Part shown: piece by piece, positions 1 to 8,264 of the stretch | How the letters are laid out: each line of letters starts with the position of its first letter | Numbering within the stretch: position 1 is the first letter of the stretch | NCBI GenBank assembly: GCA_023248495.1 | Contig: JAHFEK010000018.1 | Location: 1 to 51,387 of the forward strand | Length of the DNA: 51,387 bases | Direction: 5' to 3' | Source: Nitrospinales bacterium | GTDB taxonomy: Bacteria > Nitrospinota_A > UBA7883 > JACRGQ01 | The notes under the pieces: generated by a model | Database searches by the model: none | Told to the model about the DNA's origin: nothing | What the model saw: only the letters and a program-made list of their open reading frames with translations | Position numbers and translations under genes: made by a program

Positions 1-1
1 C

Positions 2-229
2 TCTGGCGAGGCGGCGCGGGGCGCGAACGAGGTGTCCTCGAACATTCAGGGGATATCGAAGGCGGTGCTGGACAACAACAGCGGCATCCGGCAGATCAAT
101 TCGTCGTCCGGTGAACTGGCAAATATGGCGGGCGCGATGCAGGAGGCTCTCTCCCGGTTCAAGGTGGAAGCTGGTGGCAACGGGAATAAGCGCCGGACGG
201 CGGTCGTCGCGGCGGGCGAGGATTATTGA
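2..229 (+). CDS. Methyl-accepting chemotaxis protein, C-terminal fragment (5' cut by window edge)
   Basis: The open frame enters from the left edge and stops at a TGA at 227-229. The visible 75 residues read like the last part of a chemoreceptor signalling domain: heptad-patterned helix with EVSSNI, GIRQINSSSGELA and a final MQEALSRFKV. This is the usual ending of the MCP coiled coil before a short basic tail (GNKRR). In the family this helix packs against the rest of the hairpin that controls the CheA kinase. No CheR/CheB-binding pentapeptide is visible at the end. The sensory domain, membrane segments and start lie outside the window. Confidence 0.8.
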   Translation, partial: SGEAARGANEVSSNIQGISKAVLDNNSGIRQINSSSGELANMAGAMQEALSRFKVEAGGNGNKRRTAVVAAGEDY

Positions 230-258
230 GCGCGGCCTAGGCCGATCATTATGATTTC

Positions 259-288
259 AGGGGCGCGGTGGTTGCCGCGCCCCTTTTT
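259..288 (+). terminator. Rho-independent terminator after the chemoreceptor gene
   Basis: A near-perfect inverted repeat of ten base pairs (GGGGCGCGG at 260-268 against CCGCGCCCC at 275-283, plus a flanking A-T pair) encloses a six-base loop. It is followed directly by TTTTT at 284-288. It lies 30 nt after the chemoreceptor stop and ahead of the porin-like gene, so it should separate the two transcripts. Confidence 0.85.
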
Positions 289-375
289 AACAATTATTGA
301 AAACAGATAACAAAGGCTGAAAAAACAACCGGGGAAGATTATGGCCATAAAGATTTATGAAAGTGGGGGGGAGCA

Positions 376-1926
376 ATGTTAACCATATGGAAAAAGTCAC
401 TGCTTGCGGGAGTTGTTTTTCTGATTTTTGCCGGCAGCTCGTTTGCGGGAGAAAAGAAAGAATTATCTTTCGACGAAATGATGACTGGTCATGCCAATGA
501 TAAGGCAATAACGACGGCGGAAAAAGAGGCTCCGAAAAAAGTTTACCCTCCCGCGCCGAAAAAAAAGGCCGAGCCAAAAGGGCCTGCGCCGAAAAAAACC
601 GAAGCGCCGCCATCACCTGTGGCGGCGGTAGCCGAAAAAGTGGAACCGCAGGTTGTCTCGCCTTCAAAGAAGGAAACGCCTGCTCCAATTGCGGGGATAC
701 CCGTGGAGGCTGTTTCGCGGCCATCGATAAAGACGGAACCATCACCACAACCTAAGGCAGTGGAAGCGGAAGAAGCAAAGCCGCAGATCGTCTTGTCCGT
801 CGTGGAGGAGGAAGAGTCTGCCACCACAAACGAAAATTCCAAGGAAGCCGCTCCGGTGCCAGCCGTTGAGCAGCCGGCCGCGCCGCCACCTTCCAAATGG
901 TTCGAGACCGTTAATGTAAGCGGGTTGGTCGACGCATACTATACATATAACGGAAATGGCTATCGCGGCATGGGCGACAACCAATATCTTGGTTTTTCAC
1001 CGGATTCAAATGAATTTTCGGCGGCGCTCTTCGAGTTGAATTTCGAGAAAAAGCCAACAGCCGAACGCCCGGCGGGATTCTATGTCGGTCTTATGGCGGG
1101 AACGACGCCGTATCTCATCGACCAAGCGGGGGATAAAACGGTTTATTCCGGCTTGCTAAGGCAAGCGTATGGAAGCCTGCTGATCGCCCAAGGAATGCAA
1201 TTGGACATTGGCAAGTACGTCACCCTGATGGGCGCGGAGGTCATTGAATCCAATACCAACTGGAACTATACCCGGTCGATCCTTTTTTCTTATGCCGAGC
1301 CTGTTCTTCACTCAGGCGCACGGCTGACCTATACGGTCAACGAGGCCCTCTACATCCAGGGCCATATTATCAATGGCTGGAACAACGTCATCAACCATAC
1401 CGGCGGAAAAGGCGTTTGCGTACAAGTTGGCGTAACGCCGATCAAGCCGCTCCCGATAGTCCTTAACTACATGACGGGTTCAGAATCGGCGGCCGCAAAT
1501 GCCGCCGGGCAGCTTGACGCCATTGGAACGAGGTCGCTGTTTGACGCGGTGGCGACCCTTAACGCAGCGGATACGCTTTCGTTCATGGTTAATTACGACA
1601 ACGGCACCCAAAGCAACGGATCGGCCGCAGGCGGTTCCGCCAACTGGTCCGGCGTGGCGGGTTATGCAAAGTATTCCGGCGCCATGCCTTTTCTGTCCGC
1701 CATCGCCATAAGGTACGAGGTCTACGAGGATACGGATGGTTTTACCACTGGCACGAAACAGACCCTTAACGAGGGAACGATAACTCTGGAGAAAGCGGTT
1801 GATGGAGCCCTGTTGCGGTTGGACATCCGCAAGGACTCTTCCAATCAAAATGTTTTCACCGTATCCGATGGCACTACTTCGCAATCGCAGTTAACCGCAA
1901 CCTTCGGCGCGGTCTTTGCCTTTTAA
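376..1926 (+). CDS. Outer-membrane beta-barrel protein, OmpL-like porin (BBP2 type) with long Pro/Lys-rich linker
   Basis: The 516-residue product starts at an ATG behind a G-rich ribosome site (GGGGGGGAG, 366-374). Residues 1-24 form a signal peptide (basic KK, hydrophobic core, SSFA cleavage site). Residues about 25-172 are low complexity, rich in Pro, Ala, Lys and Glu (PKKKAEPKG, PAPKKTEAPP), probably a flexible periplasmic linker. From about residue 173 (WFETVNVSGLVDAYYTYN) to the end the pattern is alternating hydrophobic strands ending in Phe (AVFAF). This is typical of outer-membrane barrels and of the family called putative beta-barrel porin-2. The substrate is unknown. The gene stands alone between a terminator and a convergent pair. 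The linker resembles TonB-like or peptidoglycan-spanning stretches, but no binding motif is visible. Confidence 0.75.
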   Translation: MLTIWKKSLLAGVVFLIFAGSSFAGEKKELSFDEMMTGHANDKAITTAEKEAPKKVYPPAPKKKAEPKGPAPKKTEAPPSPVAAVAEKVEPQVVSPSKKETPAPIAGIPVEAVSRPSIKTEPSPQPKAVEAEEAKPQIVLSVVEEEESATTNENSKEAAPVPAVEQPAAPPPSKWFETVNVSGLVDAYYTYNGNGYRGMGDNQYLGFSPDSNEFSAALFELNFEKKPTAERPAGFYVGLMAGTTPYLIDQAGDKTVYSGLLRQAYGSLLIAQGMQLDIGKYVTLMGAEVIESNTNWNYTRSILFSYAEPVLHSGARLTYTVNEALYIQGHIINGWNNVINHTGGKGVCVQVGVTPIKPLPIVLNYMTGSESAAANAAGQLDAIGTRSLFDAVATLNAADTLSFMVNYDNGTQSNGSAAGGSANWSGVAGYAKYSGAMPFLSAIAIRYEVYEDTDGFTTGTKQTLNEGTITLEKAVDGALLRLDIRKDSSNQNVFTVSDGTTSQSQLTATFGAVFAF

Positions 1927-2021
1927 TGGAGCGCCGCTGTGGATCCGGATCAAGTATCAAGGGAAATAGGGAAAGGCAAATGTTTTGAATGGAACTGGGG
2001 ATTTCATAAATTGAGGGGAAG

Positions 2022-2657
2022 CTAATTTCCTATTTGTTCCAGTTCTTTTTCAAGGTCATTAAGCAGGCTTGGCCGTTTTGGCATTCCCAGCGCTTCGGCT
2101 TCTTTCTGGAAACTGAGGGCTTTCAGATACCGTTCTTTCGCGGTCTTCATTGCGGCGTGGTCGCCAGCCCCCGCCTTGTTCAGGCTTTCGCGCGCCTGTG
2201 CGGCGGCTTCGGCTGATTTTTTCTCCAGCTGACCGCCGGAGTCGCTCTTTGGCATGACCGCCACGGCGTACACGGTTCCGGTTTTTTCGCCGGATTGTAC
2301 GATTTTCGATCCGCCGAGGACTTCGTCAACGGTCTGTTTGATTACCATCACCACTTCATTGCGGCAGTCGGAAACGTGCATTTTTCCGGCGCCTTCACAA
2401 ACAGCGTCCACCATCTCGGATTCCACCCGTACACGTATTTGTTTTGCTATTTCCAGCCGCGCCAGTATTTCCGCCATCCGCCTATCCACGGATTTGTTGC
2501 CAGTGGCCTTTACCTCGCCAACGCCGATAATAAATTCATTTTCGGGAAACTGTTTTTTAATTTCCGGGAATTCCAGCGCACGGGCGGGGGCGGAGGACAA
2601 AACCAAAACGGTCAGCCAAACCGCAACGGTGGAAACACGCGTGAAGGTTTTATTCAT
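2022..2657 (-). CDS. Exported LPP20-family-like protein
   Basis: This 211-residue protein has a signal peptide (MNKTFTRVSTVAVWLTVLVL, cleavage near SAPARA). Its mature part resembles the LPP20/FlgT-N fold: a conserved GVGEV turn, then a long helix with R-x-x-AEILARLEIAKQI and a strand-helix segment. The C-terminal third (about 140-211) is Ala/Glu/Lys-rich helix and could be one TPR-like hairpin. There is no lipobox cysteine at the cleavage site. The start overlaps the stop of the upstream DUF4384 gene by 8 nt, so the two are probably co-translated. Its relatives' functions are poorly known; some act in flagellar or envelope assembly. The location is probably periplasmic. Confidence 0.6.
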   Translation of the reverse strand: MNKTFTRVSTVAVWLTVLVLSSAPARALEFPEIKKQFPENEFIIGVGEVKATGNKSVDRRMAEILARLEIAKQIRVRVESEMVDAVCEGAGKMHVSDCRNEVVMVIKQTVDEVLGGSKIVQSGEKTGTVYAVAVMPKSDSGGQLEKKSAEAAAQARESLNKAGAGDHAAMKTAKERYLKALSFQKEAEALGMPKRPSLLNDLEKELEQIGN

Positions 2658-3606
2658 GGACGATATTCACTTGCCGCACGATGTTGCCGGTGGATTTTAG
2701 GATTTCCGCGGCCATCATCACCTTCTTTTTCGAGAAGGAGGCGGCGCCGCCTGAATATTTCTGTACGATGTTGCCGCCACCCCTCGTCTGTATCCGTTGT
2801 TCCACCGCTGATGCCAAGGTTTTATCGGCGTCGCCGCCAAGTTCCTTTATCCGTTTGAATAAATTTTCAATATCGGTAAGCGGGGTGAGCGATGCGATGA
2901 CGTAGAAGGTTTCAAGCCCCGCCACGTTGTAGAACTCCAGCATTTTATCGGCGCCCGGGATGAAATATTCATGCCCTCCCTCCACCGGGTTCGCGAACGG
3001 GATTTCCGGATTGGGAAAAATCATGTACACGGCGCCGGCGGAATCGCGGTTAATCACGTACAGGTGGCATTTCTGGAATGGCTGCACCATCAGCTGGTAT
3101 TGCATGCCGCTGGTTACTTTTCCCCCTTCCTTGATTATCCGGTCATCGCCATCGTAGAAAGCGAAATAGACCTGTATATCCTTGTTCTTCGCCTCGGCGT
3201 CTTCGGTCTTTCCCCGCGCCAACAAATTTGCGTACTCTTCCATCGCCGCGGTATCCACCGCGAACTCGGCTGTATAGGTGTAAGTATCTTTAGCGGGATC
3301 ATAGGCCGATTGCTTTTCTTTTATGCTCCGGACAAAGGCGACGGAGGCGGTTTTGATTTCATCCGATTCCATCTGCATATTCTTGATGGATGTGCTGGCG
3401 TGGATGAATGTTCCCGCAGCTTCTTCCACCGCTTTGCGGGTGGCTTCTTTTTTGGCCTCTTCCTTTGCCTGCTGCTTCGTTTTGCTTTCTCCCACCTGCA
3501 CGGTTGCGGATGCGGTAACAGTCACGATTTTGACTTGGGCGGCGAAGGCGGGAGAAACCCAAAACGCCACGGCGGCCAATACGGCTAAAACCAGTTTTGC
3601 GCTCAT
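2650..3606 (-). CDS. Exported protein with FlgT-N-like and DUF4384 domains
   Basis: The start is placed at the ATG at 3606 because AAGGAG lies 5 nt upstream and a signal peptide follows directly (MSAKLVLAVLAAVAFWV, cleavage near PAFA). A longer open frame to 3690 has no ribosome site. The 318-residue product has an N-terminal segment (about 24-130) with the strand plus Lys/Glu-rich helix seen in LPP20/FlgT-N domains (VTASATVQVGES, QQAKEEAKKEA). A DUF4384-like domain follows (about 145-250: VYFAFYDGDDRI, CHLYVINRD, IFPNPEIPFANP). DUF4384 is often found fused to or near caspase-like peptidases and Ser/Thr kinases. Here the divergent neighbour encodes a CHAT protease-like lipoprotein, so a shared envelope role is inferred. 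Confidence 0.65.
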   Translation of the reverse strand: MSAKLVLAVLAAVAFWVSPAFAAQVKIVTVTASATVQVGESKTKQQAKEEAKKEATRKAVEEAAGTFIHASTSIKNMQMESDEIKTASVAFVRSIKEKQSAYDPAKDTYTYTAEFAVDTAAMEEYANLLARGKTEDAEAKNKDIQVYFAFYDGDDRIIKEGGKVTSGMQYQLMVQPFQKCHLYVINRDSAGAVYMIFPNPEIPFANPVEGGHEYFIPGADKMLEFYNVAGLETFYVIASLTPLTDIENLFKRIKELGGDADKTLASAVEQRIQTRGGGNIVQKYSGGAASFSKKKVMMAAEILKSTGNIVRQVNIVHE

Positions 3607-3694
3607 ATGCTCTCCTTCAGTTGCGGTGTCGAAGGTTATCTTCATTATCCGGCAACTATAGTAAAACGGGAATATATATATTTTCCACACCTTC

Positions 3695-3723
3695 TTGACA
3701 GAAGACCACGGGAGTTCTAAGGT
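3695..3723 (+). promoter_or_regulatory. Candidate sigma-70 promoter for the CHAT lipoprotein gene
   Basis: A perfect -35 hexamer TTGACA (3695-3700) is followed after exactly 17 nt by TAAGGT (3718-3723), which matches the -10 consensus at three of six positions. It lies about 60 nt before the CHAT gene start, in the divergent intergenic region, and would give a short leader. An AT-rich stretch at 3671-3683 lies just upstream and may help. Confidence 0.45.
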
Positions 3724-3785
3724 GAAATCGGCGGCAATACCGGAGAATTTCTTTTTCTTTGAGCGTCTTTAACCAGGAGGCGGGT

Positions 3786-6700
3786 ATGCGTTTGCGTAAG
3801 GCGGGGTTTTTGCTGATTCCGTTTATCGGGGCCGTTCTAGCCATTTCCCTGGTTTTGGACGGATGCGCGGGCAAGCAATATTCCTCCAAGCGCCAGGGAG
3901 AGGGCGAACAACTGTATTTTGCGCAAAAATACGACGCTTCCGCGGCCGCGTATAAAAAAGCGGTTGATGATGCAAAAAAGGCGGGCGATGCGCGGGACGA
4001 GGCGCATCTGCGCGCGATGTTGGGATGGGCGTATGCCGGAGCGATGGATTTTGAAAACGCGCGGGCCGAACTGAAAGAGGCGGTTCGGATAGCGGAATCC
4101 AAGGGGTTTGACGCATCGCTCTTTAACGCCCGCCTTGCCGCGGTCGATTCCAAAGCCGGCGATTTGGACGAGGGGTTGGCGGCCGCCGAAAAGGCATTGG
4201 CCCAGGAATCCGCTAAGTGGAAAATCCCCGCTCAATCAAACGATAGGGAGTGGCTGCTTGATTTCGCCATCACCGACCACGGCGGGCTGCCGCCCGATAT
4301 GGATCTGATAAAGACCATCACGATATCGGAAACGTCGCAAAGCGTTATGTGGTATCTGAAAGGCGATTTCAAAAAATCGGCGGCGGCCGGCGAAATGGCG
4401 GTTCGGCATTTCGAATCGCTCTCCTCGCTCATGACGATGGCTCCATCCAGGGAGAAACCGGAATTCTATATCGGCAAGGGGGTTGCCGCCGCCACCACCG
4501 GCACGGCGTACCGCAATTTGGGCGATGACAAAAAAATGGCGGCGTTCCATAAGATTGCGGTGGATGCTTTTGGGGCGGTTGGCGTGGAGACAAAGGGAGA
4601 CGACCTTCTGGCCGCCTACGCCAAAGCGGGCGGGTACCGGTCTTTTACCAAGGTGACGAAGGGGGAGTTCAAGGCCGATTCAAGATATTCGAAAAAATTC
4701 AACGAGGCGGAGTTCGCCTATTTCTCCGGCGATTATACGGCTGCCATCGCGTCTTACCGGGAGGCCGCGGAAGAGGCGCGTGTGGCGGGCAATGTGGACG
4801 AGGCGGCGCGCGCATCCAGCCAACTGGGGTGGCTATTGGCGGAACTGGGAAGGTATCCGGAGGCGATCCGGCTGATGGAGCAGGGGATAGCGTTGGCCCC
4901 GGACGCAGATTATACCTCCGTCACCTTCGCGCGGCTTTCTGCCATCGAGGGGCGGCTGGGGAACTACGACAAGGGGCTGCGGCACGCCAATATGGCGTTG
5001 GAGGTGCTCTATAAGAACAGGATGAAGATGTTCGAAGGCAAGGAGAGGGACGCGGTTATCGACGCGGCGATGAAAAACCCCGGCCTTCCGCCGGACATGG
5101 TTTTGATAAAGGCGGTAACGGCGGCGGAGGGGGGCAAAACCACAAACCTGTATATGAAGAAAAGTTATGCCGAGGCGATAAAATCCGGGGAACGCGCCCT
5201 TGGCCATTTCGACGATATAGCGGATGCCGTGACCTTTGCCGCCGAACGTGAGCAGATAAGCTATTTCGAAGGGCGGGGATTTACCACTCTTACGGTGGGA
5301 GATTCGTACCTGAATACCGGGCAGGTTCAAAAGGGAAGGGAATATCTGGAACGCGCGCGCGGGTATTTCAGAAAAGCCCGGCTCAACTACGGCGATGTGA
5401 TAGCCGAGGCGCTTATCGGCTATTCGTTCCTCATGGAGGGAAATTACGCAAAAGGGGCGGAAATATTCAAGCGAAGCATGGCCCGGATAGAGGAAGGGGG
5501 GCTGGATGAGCTGAAATGGCACATCAAAAGCATTTTCGCCAAACAGCTTTATAACGAAGCCCGGCAGTTGGAGAAACGGATTGTTCCCCTTGCGTCATTG
5601 TCCGGAAACCAAACGGAGGAGTTCGCGGCAATCAAGCTTGATCTGCTGAAAAAGAACAAGGGGAGGGCGCAAGCGCTGGAACAACTGGTCGACCTAGATG
5701 CCGCGCACCGGCTTGCGGGAATTATCAACGAGTTGGAAAAGACCACTGACCGCAAGGAGTCGCTTGCCCGGATAACGCTCCTCATCCGATTTTTCGACGA
5801 GCAGGCGTACAAAAATTATCTTGGTGCGATGGAAAACCTGGAGTCCATCCGCTCCATGCTCGAAACCGACATGAACAAACGGCTGTACCAGGCGGACAAA
5901 CAGTTCATTTACGCGGACTTCATAGAACTTGCCAACCGGCTACATGGCGCTGAAGCAGGATTTGATGCCGCTGAAAGAGCGAAAGCAAGGGGGTTGATGG
6001 ATCTGCTCGCCACAAAAGATATGCAATACAAGGGAAGCCCGGCCTTGCAAGAGGAGAAATCTTTGCGTGAATCCATAGCCGAAAAACAGGCGCAACTGCG
6101 CGAGCGGCAACGCGTGGCCGGAGATGGGGGCGGCGAACCGGTCAATCGTCCCGAAGGGGAGATGGGGAAAGATGTCGACCGGTATCGCGGCGTGATAATC
6201 AGGCTGAAAAAGGAAGAGCCGGAACTGGCATCGTTTGTCACCGCCGCGCATTTTACATACCGGGAATTGGCGGCATCCCTGCCACCGGATTTTTCGTTGG
6301 TGGAGTATTATCCGTTTGAGGAAACGCTGTACATCTGGGTTGCCGGCGGCCAAGGGGTGTCGTGGACAGAGGTGAAAACAGGCAAAGCGGAGTTGAAAGA
6401 AAAAGTTCTCCGTTTCAGGGACGCGGTGGCCGCCCGCGACAAGGCATTAACGGCGTCGCTGGGAGCCGAGCTTGGGAAAATCCTTTTCGTCCCGATTGCC
6501 GGGAAGATACCGGGCAAACGGCTGTGTATAATCCCCACCGATTTTTTGCATCTGTTGCCGTTTGCCGCGATAAATACTGGCGGGGGATACCTGGCGGATA
6601 AGTATCCGCTCTCTTTTGCGCCCAGCGCGTCGGTGCTGAAATATGCCATGGATAAAAAACGGGAGAAAGGGGAACGGCTTTTAGCGTTCGCCAACCCCGA

Positions 6701-7265
6701 TCTCGGCAATCCTTCCTACGATTTGCCCGCCGCGTTGGAGGAAGCGCGGCGGATTGCGCGCCATTTCAAAAATGCCAAAATCTATTCGGGAAAAGACGCG
6801 CTCAAGGAAAGGGCGATTGCCGAAAGCCCCCTGTACGACATCATTCACTTCGCCAGCCATGGCGAGTATAACGAGGCATCGCCGCTTTTTTCCAGCCTGC
6901 GCCTGGCGAAGGAGGCCAAAGGGGACGGCAAGTTGGAGGTGAGCGAAATTTTTTCCATGGACATCAAGCCTTATCTGGTGACGTTGAGCGCCTGCCAGAC
7001 GGGCTTGGGAACCATCAGCAACGGCGACGAAGTGGTGGGGATGAACCGGGCATTCATCTATGCGGGAAGCCCCTCGGTGATCGCCAGCCTGTGGGCGGTC
7101 AGCGACGTGTCCACGGCAAAGCTGATGGATGGGTTTTATGCCAATCTGCGGACGATGCCTAAAGACGAGGCGTTGCGGCAGGCGCAGATGGCGCTCCAAA
7201 AAACAAAGGAATTCGCCGAGCCGTTTTTCTGGGCGCCGTTCTATATAACCGGCGACTGGCGTTAA
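3786..7265 (+). CDS. TPR-repeat lipoprotein with C-terminal CHAT (caspase-like) peptidase domain
   Basis: The start is the ATG at 3786 with AGGAGG five nt upstream; a GTG 27 nt earlier lacks such a site. The 1159-residue protein begins with a lipoprotein signal: RLRK, a hydrophobic core and VLDGC, with Ala after the Cys, so outer-membrane sorting is likely. Two related TPR-rich blocks follow (about 35-290 and 300-555); GLPPDM occurs in both at residues 168 and 433. Helical TPR-like sequence and a coiled coil (about 745-790) come next. The CHAT domain fills about 860-1159, with the His of HFASHGEY at 1025 and the Cys of LSACQTGLG at 1070 forming the expected His-Cys dyad, and a normal family ending (FYITGDWR). 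CHAT domains are caspase/separase-like proteases usually triggered by a TPR sensor. Envelope placement is the unusual point. Substrate and trigger are unknown. No CRISPR or gasdermin gene is nearby. Confidence 0.85.
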   Translation: MRLRKAGFLLIPFIGAVLAISLVLDGCAGKQYSSKRQGEGEQLYFAQKYDASAAAYKKAVDDAKKAGDARDEAHLRAMLGWAYAGAMDFENARAELKEAVRIAESKGFDASLFNARLAAVDSKAGDLDEGLAAAEKALAQESAKWKIPAQSNDREWLLDFAITDHGGLPPDMDLIKTITISETSQSVMWYLKGDFKKSAAAGEMAVRHFESLSSLMTMAPSREKPEFYIGKGVAAATTGTAYRNLGDDKKMAAFHKIAVDAFGAVGVETKGDDLLAAYAKAGGYRSFTKVTKGEFKADSRYSKKFNEAEFAYFSGDYTAAIASYREAAEEARVAGNVDEAARASSQLGWLLAELGRYPEAIRLMEQGIALAPDADYTSVTFARLSAIEGRLGNYDKGLRHANMALEVLYKNRMKMFEGKERDAVIDAAMKNPGLPPDMVLIKAVTAAEGGKTTNLYMKKSYAEAIKSGERALGHFDDIADAVTFAAEREQISYFEGRGFTTLTVGDSYLNTGQVQKGREYLERARGYFRKARLNYGDVIAEALIGYSFLMEGNYAKGAEIFKRSMARIEEGGLDELKWHIKSIFAKQLYNEARQLEKRIVPLASLSGNQTEEFAAIKLDLLKKNKGRAQALEQLVDLDAAHRLAGIINELEKTTDRKESLARITLLIRFFDEQAYKNYLGAMENLESIRSMLETDMNKRLYQADKQFIYADFIELANRLHGAEAGFDAAERAKARGLMDLLATKDMQYKGSPALQEEKSLRESIAEKQAQLRERQRVAGDGGGEPVNRPEGEMGKDVDRYRGVIIRLKKEEPELASFVTAAHFTYRELAASLPPDFSLVEYYPFEETLYIWVAGGQGVSWTEVKTGKAELKEKVLRFRDAVAARDKALTASLGAELGKILFVPIAGKIPGKRLCIIPTDFLHLLPFAAINTGGGYLADKYPLSFAPSASVLKYAMDKKREKGERLLAFANPDLGNPSYDLPAALEEARRIARHFKNAKIYSGKDALKERAIAESPLYDIIHFASHGEYNEASPLFSSLRLAKEAKGDGKLEVSEIFSMDIKPYLVTLSACQTGLGTISNGDEVVGMNRAFIYAGSPSVIASLWAVSDVSTAKLMDGFYANLRTMPKDEALRQAQMALQKTKEFAEPFFWAPFYITGDWR

Positions 7266-7334
7266 CGGGGGCCTTTCCCGCCGCAATCCAAAAACCCGGT
7301 TGAATTGCGGGGTTTGATATGACACATTGGGGTC

Positions 7335-8252
7335 ATGCAACAATATACGGACATCTTTGATGAGATACACCGCCTGCGCAAAGAGCGCGGCGCGGTAATT
7401 TTGGCCCACAACTACCAACGCGACGAAGTGCAGGAGATCGCCGATCATTGCGGCGATTCGCTGGCGCTGAGCCAGATCGCGGCGGCGAGCGCGGCGGAGG
7501 TGATCGTCTTCGCCGGAGTCCACTTCATGGCGGAAAGCGCCGCCATTCTCGCACCGCGCAAAACCGTTTTGCTGCCAAATCCGGATGCCGGTTGCCCTAT
7601 GGCCGACATGATTACCGCCGCCGCGTTGCGCGAAAAAAAGAAAGAGCTGAATGGCGCGCCGATAGTCTGCTACGTCAATTCGTCGGCGGAAGTGAAGGCG
7701 GAATCGGACATCTGCTGCACTTCGGCCAACGCGGTGAGGGTGGTGGAAAGTCTTCCGCAAGACGAAGTCTACATGATTCCGGATATGAACCTCTCCCTGT
7801 ATGTGGCGGGCAAAACGAAGAAGAAGCTTTCCTATTGGAAGGGCTTTTGTCCCACCCACCAACTGCTGACCGCGGATGAAGTGCGGGCATTTAAAATCCG
7901 CTATCCCGGCGCTCCGTTCGTGGCGCATCCCGAGTGCCCGCCGGATGTGTTGGCCTTGGCCGATGCCATTCGCAGCACCAGCGGAATGTACGAATACGCC
8001 CGGAAAAGCGATGCCAGCACCATTTTGATCGGCACCGAGATGGGGATTATGTACCGGCTCCGGAAAGAGAATCCCGAAAAGGAGTTCATCCTCGTTTCCA
8101 GGAACCTTATCTGCCCCAACATGAAGATTACAACTATCGAGGATGTGCGGGATTCCCTGCGCGACATGAAGCACATCATCAAGGTTGCGGAACCGGTGCT
8201 TTCGAAAGCGCGTCTTGCGCTGGAACGGATGCTGGCCGTCCCGCGGGATTGA
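7335..8252 (+). CDS. nadA: Quinolinate synthase
   Basis: This 305-residue protein makes quinolinate from iminoaspartate and dihydroxyacetone phosphate in de novo NAD synthesis. It shows the NadA start ([21 protein letters not shown]), three cysteines spaced as the [4Fe-4S] ligands ([27 protein letters not shown]), and the usual C-terminal ICPNMKITT segment. Length is normal for the family. The ATG at 7335 follows TTGGGGTC, a weak ribosome site. It stands alone: nadB and nadC are not in the window. It converges on rsmA with a 12-nt gap. Confidence 0.95.
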   Translation: MQQYTDIFDEIHRLRKERGAVILAHNYQRDEVQEIADHCGDSLALSQIAAASAAEVIVFAGVHFMAESAAILAPRKTVLLPNPDAGCPMADMITAAALREKKKELNGAPIVCYVNSSAEVKAESDICCTSANAVRVVESLPQDEVYMIPDMNLSLYVAGKTKKKLSYWKGFCPTHQLLTADEVRAFKIRYPGAPFVAHPECPPDVLALADAIRSTSGMYEYARKSDASTILIGTEMGIMYRLRKENPEKEFILVSRNLICPNMKITTIEDVRDSLRDMKHIIKVAEPVLSKARLALERMLAVPRD

Positions 8253-8264
8253 GCGGCTTACAAA

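Noticed and set aside
3786-7265. CHAT protein as part of a CRISPR Craspase (gRAMP-TPR-CHAT) system
   Set aside because: No gRAMP, Cas gene or repeat-spacer array is in the window, and the protein has a lipoprotein signal, which does not fit a cytosolic Craspase partner.
7281-7315. Inverted repeat CCGCAAT/ATTGCGG between the CHAT and nadA genes as a terminator
   Set aside because: The loop is 16 nt, alternative pairings compete and no U-run follows, so it is not a convincing terminator.
6681-8174. Long minus-strand open frame (497 codons) opposite the CHAT and nadA genes
   Set aside because: It is the GC-rich shadow of two genes with clear family motifs, reads across both of them, and its translation has no recognisable domain.
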